A stretch of DNA of 64,000 nt. Source: SOIA01 sp964348015 (GTDB lineage Bacteria > Acidobacteriota > Aminicenantia > Aminicenantales > Aminicenantaceae). The notes beneath the pieces are model-generated. The model was not told the origin of the DNA, searched no databases, and saw nothing but the letters and a program-made list of their open reading frames with translations. The stretch spans positions 1-64,000 of the forward strand of contig CAYGBC010000037.1 of assembly GCA_964348015.1 (NCBI GenBank). Reading direction: 5' to 3'. A program made the position numbers and the translations under genes. Positions 23,499 through 32,814 of the stretch are shown one piece after another (position 1 is the stretch's first letter; every line of letters begins with the position of its first letter).

Positions 23499-23527
23499 TT
23501 GACTCTTGGGATGGAGTCATTTATTGT
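23499..23527 (+). promoter_or_regulatory. Promoter of the TonB-dependent receptor gene
   Basis: TTGACT (23499-23504) and TATTGT (23522-23527) with a 17-base spacer. The inferred start of transcription (~23534) lies before the preferred ATG at 23569 and after an upstream in-frame start, supporting the shorter protein. Confidence 0.55.
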
Positions 23528-23568
23528 TAAAGTTCGAATCAAAACACAAGGAAAAAGAGTTGATAAAT

Positions 23569-26500
23569 ATGAAAACCGAAGCTAACGTGTATTCACAGAC
23601 ACATGAAAGTAGGAGAATCGAAGTGGCAAGAGCTATTCTGATACTTTTAACGATCATACTCATCCTCACAGGACATCCCTCTATTACTCTGTCTCAAACC
23701 CATGCGGGCGCCATAACGGGAAAAATACTCGATGAGGACGGAAATCCTTTGCCTGAATCTTTTCTCTATTTGACATCCCCGGCCATGTTGGGAATGCGGA
23801 GATATGTCACTCCTGAAACCGGAAATTTCGTATTCCCTGGTTTGCCTCCCGGCTTTTACAAAATTATGGCTGAAAAACCGAATTATAAAACAGTCACTAT
23901 AGAGAGAATCATCGTCAGACTCGGCAAAACAGTCCATCTCAGCCTGGTCTTAGAATCCACTTCGATTGAAGAAAAAATCACCAGGGAAATTTCTTCGCCC
24001 ACATTGGATATCACGTCTGCAAAAACATCTGTGAGCATGGATAGAGACCTTCTGAAGCACATCCCTTTTCCGAGGAACCTTTCTGACATTCTCGGTTCAA
24101 TGCCCGGCGCCTTCACTGAAAGAGTCGACTTCCAAAAACGCTTGTTTGTTCACAGCCAGACCGAAGAGGCCAATACTTTTATGCTCGATGGGCTAATCGT
24201 CAACGACCCCTCCACCCAGCAGCCCCTCTTCACTCTCAACATCGATACCATCAAAGAGATCGAGTTTGAAACCTCCGTCCATTCTGTAGAAGTCGGACAG
24301 ACAAGCGGCGGCTATATCAATATTATTCACGAAACCGGCGGGAATGAATTGGAGGGGGAACTTTTTCTGTATTACTCGGGAGATAAACTCTCAAGCCCCT
24401 TAAGACCGGATGAGGAACTCGAACGCCCGGGAATCTCCCCGCCCTCATGGGATTTAAAACTAAGAGACATCTCCTTTTCTTGGGGCGGTCTGATATTTCA
24501 AGATTCCTTCTGGTTTTTCGGAAATGCCCGCTTGATATCTCAAAAGCGAAGCACCTCTTTTATTCCCTGGACAGATCCATTGGGAATCGAACATGAGAAA
24601 TTCAACCGGACGAATGAAGAACGGATGGCATTTTTCAAACTGACCGGAAATCCTATCTCCTCACTGAAGGTGACAGCCTGGTTCAACTATTCTGATCGCT
24701 ATCGGTCGGTCTTCGAATCCTCTGTGGATTGGAACATTCCCGAAGAATCCACTCGCCACATGAACCGTGAGGACGACTACACGGCGGGCGGGATCATAAG
24801 CTACGGCATTAGCCAGAACACATTTGCCTACGCGAAAGCCGGATACACCCGTCACACCCGACCTCTGCTTCTCAATCATGTTGGCATGGGGAAACCTCAC
24901 TATTTAGATGTCGGGACAGAACGCATATGGGGAAGTAACGGATTCAACGAAACGCGAATTCAGGACCGATTCAATGTCGCCGCCTTGATCACTTATTCGA
25001 ATGACCGATTTTTGGGAGGGAATCACGAATTCAAGGCAGGAGCTGAATATGAATACACTTTCAGAGACAGCGCTGCCTGGAAGTCCGACAACCTATCAGT
25101 CGACTACTATTATGGGGCTCCGAATTATTTCGGCCAGGATATTTCCCCGTCAAGCGGATTTCTGGTTAATAAAGGAAACATTTCTTTCGCGATTGCAGGC
25201 GGAGGTCTGACAGGGTCCAATCCTCAGTACATACGCCGACGATACAGCCTGTTTCTGCAGGATTCGGCCCTTTACTGGGGAAGGCTGTCTCTCAACCTCG
25301 GCCTGAGATTCGACTGGACCCAAGCCCAACTCAATGCCCACAGTAAGACGCCCAGCGGGAACTTTATTTCTTACAACATCGGCCAGACAGTACTGCGGCC
25401 ACTCTTTGATACCAATCCGTACGACTCCGTATCAGTCGCACTCTGGAATAACATGGTGACGTGGTATGCTCTCTCCCCTCGAATCGGGTTAAGCTTCGAT
25501 ATCTTCGGCAACGGAAAATCTCTCTTCAAGGCATCCTACTCCCGCTACACAGAAGCTCTGCCCCTGGACATCCTTGCTCATGCGAATCCCATTCATTCCG
25601 CCCGCTCTCACCAGTTTATATGGTTTGATGAAGATATGAATGACGAAGTGGACGTGAATGACACGTACGTTCCCTATCCAGATGATTACCGCATTTACAC
25701 ATCCGACTACTACAAAAGAGGCGTGGCTTCTCAGGTTGACGCTCCTTATACGGACGAGTACACGGTTAGCCTTCATCAGGAACTCTTTCCAGATTTTTCG
25801 ATTCAAGTGAATTACATCCACAAAACCGAAAAGGATAAACTCGCCTTCCCCCTGTATGAGCCCGACATGGACATGTATTGGTACACGATCGACCAGGACA
25901 CGCAAAACTGGTGGGTTCCTTTCGAAACCATTGTCCCGGGCACGGGGGGCTATCCGGATGCTCGCTTCACTGTGTATTTCCGGTCGAACAGCGCTCCCCT
26001 CTATTTTTCCAGACTGGACAACGTTCCCGAGCTGAAAGCCAAATACCAGGCTGTCGAAATCGCATTCAAAAAAAGAATGTCTCATAACTGGCAGCTGAAC
26101 GGCTCTCTCGTTTTCGGCAAATCCACTGGAAACACCTGGTCATACACTCACAGAAATTCAGAATTCACTCAGCTCACTCTCAACCCCAACTATTTTGTGA
26201 ACCTTCCCGAAGACTCGAGGGTTGCGTTTGATGTGCCCTTGACTTTCAAGCTCATGGGAACATACAAACTTCCTTTAAAATTCTTCATGAGTTTCTACTT
26301 CAGATACATGAGCGGAATACCATGGACCCGCAGCGTTACAATTTTCCCTCCATCCGTCTGGGCTCAGACGAACAACACCGACTCCACGCCGGTCACGGTG
26401 CTTCTTGAAAAGCCAGGAGAAAGGAGAACTGGACCTTACCAGGCTTTGGACCTGAGGATCGAGAAGGAATTCCAAGTGGGAAGAGGGGGAAGCTTGAATT

Positions 26501-26688
26501 TCTCTGCCGATGTCATGAATATCTTCGGCCGCAGATATGATTTTACCCTTCAAAATGACGGTGGGTTCTGGTATCCGGATGACGAGAACACGGACCAGGG
26601 AACCCGCATCCTCAGCTCAACGTACCAGAGCATCACAAATTTCCACGGAATCAGATCGTTCAGACTCAGCCTGCGTTTTCGTTTTTAA
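23569..26688 (+). CDS. TonB-dependent outer-membrane receptor with N-terminal carboxypeptidase-regulatory-like domain
   Basis: About 1039 residues from ATG 23569. After a signal segment (AILILLTIILILTGHPSITL), a carboxypeptidase-regulatory-like beta-sandwich follows (HAGAITGKILDEDGNPLPES), then the plug domain (FMLDGLIVNDPSTQQPLFTL; GQTSGGYINIIHETGG) and a large beta-barrel with periodic aromatic strands, ending FRLSLRFRF with the terminal phenylalanine needed for BAM insertion. This 'Oar-like' architecture is typical of Acidobacteria and relatives. It should import a large substrate using TonB energy; no TonB, ExbB or substrate-handling genes adjoin, so the ligand is unknown. A good promoter lies at 23499-23527, and a hairpin follows at 26716. 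Confidence 0.93.
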   Translation: MKTEANVYSQTHESRRIEVARAILILLTIILILTGHPSITLSQTHAGAITGKILDEDGNPLPESFLYLTSPAMLGMRRYVTPETGNFVFPGLPPGFYKIMAEKPNYKTVTIERIIVRLGKTVHLSLVLESTSIEEKITREISSPTLDITSAKTSVSMDRDLLKHIPFPRNLSDILGSMPGAFTERVDFQKRLFVHSQTEEANTFMLDGLIVNDPSTQQPLFTLNIDTIKEIEFETSVHSVEVGQTSGGYINIIHETGGNELEGELFLYYSGDKLSSPLRPDEELERPGISPPSWDLKLRDISFSWGGLIFQDSFWFFGNARLISQKRSTSFIPWTDPLGIEHEKFNRTNEERMAFFKLTGNPISSLKVTAWFNYSDRYRSVFESSVDWNIPEESTRHMNREDDYTAGGIISYGISQNTFAYAKAGYTRHTRPLLLNHVGMGKPHYLDVGTERIWGSNGFNETRIQDRFNVAALITYSNDRFLGGNHEFKAGAEYEYTFRDSAAWKSDNLSVDYYYGAPNYFGQDISPSSGFLVNKGNISFAIAGGGLTGSNPQYIRRRYSLFLQDSALYWGRLSLNLGLRFDWTQAQLNAHSKTPSGNFISYNIGQTVLRPLFDTNPYDSVSVALWNNMVTWYALSPRIGLSFDIFGNGKSLFKASYSRYTEALPLDILAHANPIHSARSHQFIWFDEDMNDEVDVNDTYVPYPDDYRIYTSDYYKRGVASQVDAPYTDEYTVSLHQELFPDFSIQVNYIHKTEKDKLAFPLYEPDMDMYWYTIDQDTQNWWVPFETIVPGTGGYPDARFTVYFRSNSAPLYFSRLDNVPELKAKYQAVEIAFKKRMSHNWQLNGSLVFGKSTGNTWSYTHRNSEFTQLTLNPNYFVNLPEDSRVAFDVPLTFKLMGTYKLPLKFFMSFYFRYMSGIPWTRSVTIFPPSVWAQTNNTDSTPVTVLLEKPGERRTGPYQALDLRIEKEFQVGRGGSLNFSADVMNIFGRRYDFTLQNDGGFWYPDDENTDQGTRILSSTYQSITNFHGIRSFRLSLRFRF

Positions 26689-26715
26689 TTACCCCTATCC
26701 ACTCCGTTCACGAGC

Positions 26716-26747
26716 GCCTGGGATAGCAGAGGAAACCAGGCTGTTTT
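26716..26747 (+). terminator. Terminator after the TonB receptor gene
   Basis: GCCTGG (26716-26721) pairs with CCAGGC (26736-26741) around a 14-base loop and is followed by TGTTTT. It lies 28 bases after the receptor stop codon, in the convergent gap with the radical SAM gene. Confidence 0.5.
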
Positions 26748-26794
26748 AAGGGCTGACACTCTTTTTTCGAACAGGGCGCGCGGGGAGTCTCCTC

Positions 26795-28168
26795 TCATGC
26801 GATCGTGTCAAAACTCACAACAGCATCCGGACCAGAAGCCAATGTCCCGATGGTTTTCATATCCTGAGAAGAAATTTCTCCCGCAAGATAATGGAATGCG
26901 ATTTTATTTTGAAGGAGAGGATCCGTATCTGGGTTCAATTTTCCTTTTTCAACCAGACCTTTCCACTCCCTGGTCCCCGGGACAGGAGAAAAATAGCACA
27001 GTCTGGGCGTCGCTCCCAAACTCTGGACATGACGAATGCTCTCTTTGATACCCGATATCTCTTGCCCCGGGAGTCCCAACATCAAGTAGACATTTATCTC
27101 CCGGCGCCCGTAACCGGCCTTTTCCAGGTATTCCATCGCCCTCTCGAGATCTCCTTCAGAAACCTTGGAACCGGCTTTGGCCAGAACTCTGGAATCCAAG
27201 GATTCCTGACTGAGGAAAAGGGACTGAAAGTTCGCTTTCCTGAACAGAGAGGCCAGTTCAGAGTCAATCTCTCTCACGTGGAGGCCGTTGGGCGTATGGA
27301 AAAAAACAGGAAGTTTTTTCTTGATGATTTCTTTTAAGAGAGGAATGATGTGATCTTTTCTGTTCAACAAAAGAGCATCGTCGTAAAAAGCAAAATGGCG
27401 AACCCTCCATTTATGATAATGATGGTCGATTTCGGAAACGACTGAGGCAGGCTCTCTCTGCTCGAAATTCCTATACAGAAGAGGACTGGCACAAAAGGAA
27501 CAGCGGAAAGGACACCCTCTGGAAGTCAGTACGGGAAAGACATCCTTTTCTGGCAGCAAATCCAACGCAGGCCAGGGCACCTCATTTATCGTGTCACACT
27601 GGATTTCTTGAGTGGGAATGCTCCCTAAAATATCCCTGATCAAGGGGACAAAGCCTTCCTCTCCCAAACCCTGAAAAATGACATCTGCGCCCGAGGAATC
27701 CCGGGCATGTTCCGGCATCAGAGTGGCGTAGATTCCTCCCAGAACAACAGGAACCCGTCCGAATTTATTCCGAACTAGCTCCACCACCTTCTGAATTCCG
27801 GGATACCAGTAGGTCATTGTGCAGGTGATGAGTACCAGGTCGGGAGTGGGAATGCGTCCAAGCTCATGGAGGAAAAGCGGAACAGGAATTCCATAGCGAG
27901 AAAATTTACGAGGAACGTCTTTGAGGATTAAAGGTTTAGACACTTCTTCTTTGGGAAAGGGGCCTCTTCCATCAGGCTTTGTCTTTATATTCCTCGCCAA
28001 TAGCGGATGATGACGGTCCAAACAGTCGATGAAGTGTAATCGAAGGCTCTTATATTTACGGAGGAGAGACGCGACATACAAAAGCCCTAAAGGTTTCAGC
28101 CAGAAGTCATACGCAGTAAAATCGTAAATCCAAGGGTTTATGAGAAGGATATTCTTCGATGAGGACAT
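26795..28168 (-). CDS. B12-binding domain radical SAM protein
   Basis: About 457 residues from ATG 28168, chosen because AAAGGA precedes it and because a longer start would run through tRNA-Leu. The N-terminal half is a cobalamin-binding Rossmann-like domain (LLINPWIYDFTAYDFWLKPL; PVVLGGIYATLMPEHARDSS; GADVIFQGLGEEGFVPLI). The radical SAM core has the CxxxCxxC cluster motif in VLTSRGCPFRCSFCASPLLY and INVYLMLGLPGQEISGIKES. Members methylate, or otherwise carry out radical chemistry on, diverse substrates such as lipids, hopanoids, cofactors and antibiotics. The substrate cannot be told from context. It is convergent with the TonB receptor gene. Confidence 0.92.
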   Translation of the reverse strand: MSSSKNILLINPWIYDFTAYDFWLKPLGLLYVASLLRKYKSLRLHFIDCLDRHHPLLARNIKTKPDGRGPFPKEEVSKPLILKDVPRKFSRYGIPVPLFLHELGRIPTPDLVLITCTMTYWYPGIQKVVELVRNKFGRVPVVLGGIYATLMPEHARDSSGADVIFQGLGEEGFVPLIRDILGSIPTQEIQCDTINEVPWPALDLLPEKDVFPVLTSRGCPFRCSFCASPLLYRNFEQREPASVVSEIDHHYHKWRVRHFAFYDDALLLNRKDHIIPLLKEIIKKKLPVFFHTPNGLHVREIDSELASLFRKANFQSLFLSQESLDSRVLAKAGSKVSEGDLERAMEYLEKAGYGRREINVYLMLGLPGQEISGIKESIRHVQSLGATPRLCYFSPVPGTREWKGLVEKGKLNPDTDPLLQNKIAFHYLAGEISSQDMKTIGTLASGPDAVVSFDTIA

Positions 28169-28220
28169 AGGTCCTTTATAGAGATGCGATGGCCGAATCA
28201 GGCCCTTTTCTGTTGTCGAA

Positions 28221-28308
28221 CTGGTGCGGAAGGTGGGACTCGAACCCACACGGTCTAAAAGACCATAAACTCCTGAGGCTTACGCGTCTACCAATTCCGC
28301 CACTTCCG
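28221..28308 (-). tRNA. tRNA-Leu (CAG)
   Basis: An 88-base class II tRNA including an encoded CCA end (28221-28223). The acceptor GCGGAAG pairs with CTTCCGC, the discriminator is A, the D-arm contains GGAATTGGTAGACG, the anticodon stem TAAGC/GTTTA encloses CTCAGGA with anticodon CAG, a long variable arm is present and the T-loop has GGTTCGAGTCCC. A near-consensus promoter sits at 28343-28371. Confidence 0.97.
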
Positions 28309-28342
28309 CGGACGAGAGTCTTCCACTCTCACAAGCTGTCCT

Positions 28343-28371
28343 ATTATAATCCCATCCCAAAAAAGAGTAAA
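28343..28371 (-). promoter_or_regulatory. Promoter of tRNA-Leu
   Basis: On the minus strand TTTACT (28371-28366) and TATAAT (28348-28343) are spaced by 17 bases. The mature tRNA 5' end is 34 bases below the -10. Confidence 0.65.
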
Positions 28372-28382
28372 GAGGTTGACAC

Positions 28383-28411
28383 TTGACAAACGGAGGTTCT
28401 GTTCTTATTTT
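28383..28411 (+). promoter_or_regulatory. Promoter of the eRF1-like gene
   Basis: TTGACA (28383-28388) and TATTTT (28406-28411) with a 17-base spacer, 85 bases upstream of the start codon at 28496. A second TTGACA seven bases earlier lacks a matching -10. Confidence 0.55.
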
Positions 28412-28495
28412 ATCAATCAGTGACACCTTCCAATCTCAATCACATTTTTTCATCTGAAATTTCAGACTCATGCATAACTCACAAGGGGAGGCCTG

Positions 28496-29641
28496 ATGAA
28501 ATTATCGAGTCGGCGCCAGGTTGAAAACCTCGCCAAATTCCAGAGTGAAGATTTTTTAACAACCTCTTTTTATCTCAACTCAGACAAGAGCCAAATGAGA
28601 AAGAAAGAGATCTCTCTTTCTCTGAAAAATCTTCTGAGCCAAAGCAAAGCCCAAATCGAACGAATGGAGACGGGCAAAAAGAAAAAGGAATCCCTGTTTA
28701 AAGACCTGGACAAGATAAACCGCTTCTGCTCTCAGAATATCTCATCGAATAATTTTTCAGGATTAGCCATATTCTCGTGCAGCAACCAAAATTTTTGGCA
28801 GTTCTATAATCTTCCCAGCCCTCCGCGGAGTCGAATCATCTTCGATAAAAATCCGTATGTCCGCCCGCTCTCTGCAATTCTGGATGAATACCACAAAATT
28901 TTTGCGCTGACTCTGGACCGCAAAGAAGCCAAATGGTACGACATATTCATGGGGGAAATCTCTCTTCTGGAAAGCCACAAGGAAGACGTTCCCAGCAAAG
29001 TCAGGGAAGGCGGATGGGAAGGTTATGAGTCCAAACGAATCGAAAGACATGTCGCCACTCACCTGCACGACAACCTCAAAAAAATCGCCCAGACCACATT
29101 CAAGCTATTCAAGCAAAATCACTTTGACTGGATCTTCCTCGGATGCAGGGAAAAATACTGCTCGGATTTTGAAGCGCTCCTCCATCCTTATCTCAAAAAC
29201 AAAATAAGAGGAAGGCTCAAGACCATGCCCGGCGATTCACAGGCAGTACTCTTGAAAGAATCTCTGGAGCTTGAAAAAAATCTCAAAAAGCAGGAGGAAG
29301 ACGCCATTGTGCTGCGGCTGATCTCCGAACTGGAAAAAGGAGGACTGGCTATTTCTGGATTGAAGCCCACGTTGAGGAGTCTCAACCGCGGAGCCGTCCA
29401 AACGCTTGTCGTGACCCGTAATTTTGCTCAAGCGGGAAGAATGTGTCCCAAATGCCGCTTTCTATTCGCGGATGAGCCCAAATGCCCCTCATGTCAGAGA
29501 AAGACTGACAAAGTGCTGGATATCCTCGACGAAGCTGTGGAGGCGGCTATGGATAAAAACTGTGAAGTCAAGCACATCGCACCACCATCCAAATTGAACA
29601 GATACGGAAAAATCGGAGCTTTCTTGAGGTACAAGACCTAA
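28496..29641 (+). CDS. Bacterial eRF1-like (baeRF) protein with zinc ribbon
   Basis: A 381-residue protein with the domain order of archaeal/eukaryotic release-factor-1 relatives found in bacteria. The N-terminal VENLAKFQSEDFLTTSFYLN and the middle domain (HKIFALTLDRKEAKWYDIFM ... IERHVATHLHDNLKKIAQTT ... FDWIFLGCREKYCSDFEALL) match the pattern, followed by LRSLNRGAVQTLVVTRNFAQ and a four-cysteine zinc ribbon (CPKC, then CPSC ~13 residues later). In place of the GGQ loop there is GGWEGYESKRIERH. Such proteins probably act on stalled or hibernating ribosomes; experimental knowledge is limited. GGGAGG precedes the ATG at 28496. It is followed by the convergent RND operon. Confidence 0.8.
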   Translation: MKLSSRRQVENLAKFQSEDFLTTSFYLNSDKSQMRKKEISLSLKNLLSQSKAQIERMETGKKKKESLFKDLDKINRFCSQNISSNNFSGLAIFSCSNQNFWQFYNLPSPPRSRIIFDKNPYVRPLSAILDEYHKIFALTLDRKEAKWYDIFMGEISLLESHKEDVPSKVREGGWEGYESKRIERHVATHLHDNLKKIAQTTFKLFKQNHFDWIFLGCREKYCSDFEALLHPYLKNKIRGRLKTMPGDSQAVLLKESLELEKNLKKQEEDAIVLRLISELEKGGLAISGLKPTLRSLNRGAVQTLVVTRNFAQAGRMCPKCRFLFADEPKCPSCQRKTDKVLDILDEAVEAAMDKNCEVKHIAPPSKLNRYGKIGAFLRYKT

Positions 29642-29721
29642 AGCGGCTGTTCGGAAGCATTTTGCACAGAAGCCCTCGCAACGGAGAAACGATCCCACAA
29701 CACCGCTTCTCAAACCAGCCC

Positions 29722-32700
29722 CTACGCTGGTTTTTCCTTGAATTTCACCTTATCGAAAAGACTGTAGATGATCGGGATGACAAACAAAGTCAGGAAGGTT
29801 GTGGCCACTAATCCGCCGACCACTGTGATGGCCATCGGAGCACGCATCTCGGCCCCCTCTGAAACGCTCAGGGCCATGGGCATCATCCCCAGGATCGTGG
29901 TAAAGGCTGTGATCAAAACAGGCCGCAGCCGCACCGCACTCGCTTGGAGTATCGCCTCCTTTTTGTCCACTCCTCTCCGTTTCAGCTGATTGATGTAATC
30001 CACCATGACAATCCCGTTGTTCACGGCAATCCCGCCCAACATGATAAACCCGATCAACACCGGCAAGCTGACAGGCCTGCCCGACACAAGCAGAGCCAGG
30101 ATCACTCCGACGATTGCCAGGGGGATGGTGAACATGATCACGAAGGGATGACGGAAGGACTCGAACTGCGAGGCCATGATCATGTAGACGAGGAGTGTCG
30201 CCAGGGCAAAAGCACCCGCCATGATCACGAAAGCTTCCTGCATCTGTTCGAACTGACCGCCGAACTCAGTGAAATATCCTGCGGGCAGCCCTCTCTCGAC
30301 ATCTGCAATTCTGGTTTGAATATCTTTCACCACGCTCCCCAAATCTCTTCCCGCGATATTTCCTGTGACCGTAATCACACGCGCCTGGTTCTCCCTGTTG
30401 ATCCGGATAGGTCCTTCTCCTCTCGTGATGGTGGCCACCTCTCCCAGAGTGACCATCGTGTTTAAAGGCGTCATTATCGGGATATTCCTGACATCTTCCA
30501 GGCTGTCCCTGAATTTCTCTTGAAACCGGACTCGAATATCGATCTCCTCGCTGCCCTCTCGGAAACGCGTCGCGACTTTCCCCAACGTGGCGGCCTGAAT
30601 CGTGTTGCCGATCTGGCTCACCTTCAAGCCCATGCGGGAGGCCTTTTCTCGCTCAATCGTGATGTGGTACTCGGGTTTTCCCTCAGCCAGTGAGTGAGTG
30701 ACATCCCTGAGGCCTTCCACATCACGGATCCGATCCACGATCGTATCTCCGATCTCTTTGAGCTTGCCGATCTCTTCTCCGAAGATCTTTATCTCCACCG
30801 GCGCTGTGGCCCCTCCCATCATGGCCTGACCGATATCGAGTGACTCAAACTTGACACCCTTCAATCTGGGCAGTTTCTGACGGATCTTTTCCATGACTTC
30901 CACATCCGAGAGCTCTCTTTCTCTTAAAGGGACAAGTCCCACCCAGAGCATCCCTTCATGTGAGCCCGTGGTGGACATCCCCCCGGCCATATCCGCAGGA
31001 TTTTCCTCTGCCTGGGATCCGACCTGGACCGACACATTCACCACCTCCGGCTCTTGAGCCATCAATTTCTCGACCATTGTCACCACTCGGTTTGTTTCCT
31101 CGAGGGAGGTCCCCACAGGCATCTTGACCTGGAGCACGATCATCTCTCTATCCATGGCCGGCATGAACTCTGTCCCGAGGAAAGGAACGATGGTAAATGA
31201 CAGAACCAGCAGTCCCAGTATACCACCGAGGACCAACGCTCTGTGTTTGAGAGTCCAGTGAAGAGATCTTCGGTAAGAATTCCTGGCTTTTTCGAACTGA
31301 ACGCGCCGTTTACTCTTTTCACTGGACTCCTTCTGATTGTTGGCCTTGAACAGAACAGAGGCCACCATCGGAACAACCGTGAGTGCCACGAACAGTGAAG
31401 CCAGCAGAGAAAAGGCAATGGCCAGCGCCAGACCACGCGTGAGCCTCCCGGTGATGCCCTGGGCAAAGACCATCGGGAAAAACACAGCGATGGTTGTCAG
31501 GGTCGAGGCGGTGATGGCCATTCCCACTTCAGATGCTCCTTTTTTAGCGGCTTCCTTCCTCTTCTCTCCCTCTTCCATGTGCCGGAAGATGTTTTCGATA
31601 ACGACAACCGCATTGTCCACAAGCATCCCGATGCCCAGTGCCAGGCCTCCAAGGGTTAAAAGGTTGATCGTGTATCCGGCAAGATAAAAGGCAATAAAAG
31701 TCGTGATGACCGAAAGAGGAATCGCCAGGGCAATCGTGAGTGTCGGCCGCCAGTTGCGGAGAAAGACAAAGATGAAGAATATGGCCAAAATTCCACCGAC
31801 CAGCGCGTTGTTGCCCGTGCGGCGGATGACTCTTTGAATCATCTCAGCCTGGTCCATGAACGGGAAAAATGTGACATCAGAAGGGAGCGTTGGTTTTATT
31901 CTCTCCAGCTCCTGGTTGACAGCCTGGGCTGTCGTGACAGTGTTCGCTCCGGAACGTTTGCTGATGAAATAAAAGACTCCTTTTTCGCCTTGAGTCCTGC
32001 TGATCAAACGCGTATCTTTCAGCGTATCTCTGACTTCGGCCACATCTGTCAGGTACACAGGCTGGCCGGTTTGTGTGGAACCGATGATGGTGTTGCGAAT
32101 ATCCTCCAGGGACTGAAATTCTCCGACAGTCCGCAGAAGGTATTCGGAATGCCTCTCCGTGACGCGTCCCGCAGGAAGGTTCAGGTTTTCCATACCGAGG
32201 GCCATCAGAATCTGGTCCACAGAAACGCTTAAAGACTCCAAAGCGGCTTTATCCACGGCCACAAGAATCTCTCTCGTGTCCATCGAAAAGACCTGAGCGG
32301 CCGCCACCCCTTCAATTCTCTCCAGCCGTGGCGCCACCTCTTCCTCGATTATCTTTTTCAGTTCGAGAGTCGGTCTGTCGGCCGTAATCCCACCGAAGAT
32401 GATCGGAAACTCACCGAGGTTAAACTTGACCACCAGCGGATCACTCGCTTCTTCCGGAATGAAATTCCTGTAGAGCCCGATCTGGTCACGAATATCCTGG
32501 GCGGCAAAGTCCAGGTTAGTCCCCCATTCGAACTCGACCATGATCACCGAGGCTCCTTCGGTCGTCATCGAATCGACCTCTTTCACCCGGTTGATGGTGT
32601 TGATGATCTGCTCCAGAGGACGGGTGATGGTGTTTTCTATATCCTCGGAGGAGGCTCCGCTGTAAGTGGTGACAACCGATACCGTCGGAAAATCTATATC

Positions 32701-32814
32701 CGGGAAAAAATCCAGGCCGAGACTGGTAAAGGCGATGAAGCCCAGGACGACCAGGATCATGGCCAGCATGGCCGTTGTGACTCTTCGGTTAACAGAAAAT
32801 TCCGGTATCTTCAT
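29722..32814 (-). CDS. RND multidrug efflux permease (AcrB/MexB-type HAE-1)
   Basis: A 1030-residue inner-membrane pump with 12 transmembrane helices in two repeats. Key features are PEFSVNRRVTTAMLAMILVV at the first helix, IVKFNLGEFPI- and YSGASSEDIENTITRPLEQI-type porter-domain motifs, and GLALGIGMLVDNAVVVIENI in TM4 with the proton-relay aspartate. GIAVNNGIVMVDYINQLKRR lies in the second half. It exports amphipathic compounds using proton force, together with the adaptor upstream and the TolC protein of the same operon. The ATG overlaps the adaptor stop by four bases (ATGA). It is the last gene of tetR-tolC-MFP-RND. The substrate is unknown. Confidence 0.96.
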   Translation of the reverse strand: MKIPEFSVNRRVTTAMLAMILVVLGFIAFTSLGLDFFPDIDFPTVSVVTTYSGASSEDIENTITRPLEQIINTINRVKEVDSMTTEGASVIMVEFEWGTNLDFAAQDIRDQIGLYRNFIPEEASDPLVVKFNLGEFPIIFGGITADRPTLELKKIIEEEVAPRLERIEGVAAAQVFSMDTREILVAVDKAALESLSVSVDQILMALGMENLNLPAGRVTERHSEYLLRTVGEFQSLEDIRNTIIGSTQTGQPVYLTDVAEVRDTLKDTRLISRTQGEKGVFYFISKRSGANTVTTAQAVNQELERIKPTLPSDVTFFPFMDQAEMIQRVIRRTGNNALVGGILAIFFIFVFLRNWRPTLTIALAIPLSVITTFIAFYLAGYTINLLTLGGLALGIGMLVDNAVVVIENIFRHMEEGEKRKEAAKKGASEVGMAITASTLTTIAVFFPMVFAQGITGRLTRGLALAIAFSLLASLFVALTVVPMVASVLFKANNQKESSEKSKRRVQFEKARNSYRRSLHWTLKHRALVLGGILGLLVLSFTIVPFLGTEFMPAMDREMIVLQVKMPVGTSLEETNRVVTMVEKLMAQEPEVVNVSVQVGSQAEENPADMAGGMSTTGSHEGMLWVGLVPLRERELSDVEVMEKIRQKLPRLKGVKFESLDIGQAMMGGATAPVEIKIFGEEIGKLKEIGDTIVDRIRDVEGLRDVTHSLAEGKPEYHITIEREKASRMGLKVSQIGNTIQAATLGKVATRFREGSEEIDIRVRFQEKFRDSLEDVRNIPIMTPLNTMVTLGEVATITRGEGPIRINRENQARVITVTGNIAGRDLGSVVKDIQTRIADVERGLPAGYFTEFGGQFEQMQEAFVIMAGAFALATLLVYMIMASQFESFRHPFVIMFTIPLAIVGVILALLVSGRPVSLPVLIGFIMLGGIAVNNGIVMVDYINQLKRRGVDKKEAILQASAVRLRPVLITAFTTILGMMPMALSVSEGAEMRAPMAITVVGGLVATTFLTLFVIPIIYSLFDKVKFKEKPA

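Noticed and set aside
28169..28249. Longer N-terminus of the radical SAM protein
   Set aside because: It would translate through tRNA-Leu; the ATG at 28168 has its own ribosome-binding site and begins the conserved domain.
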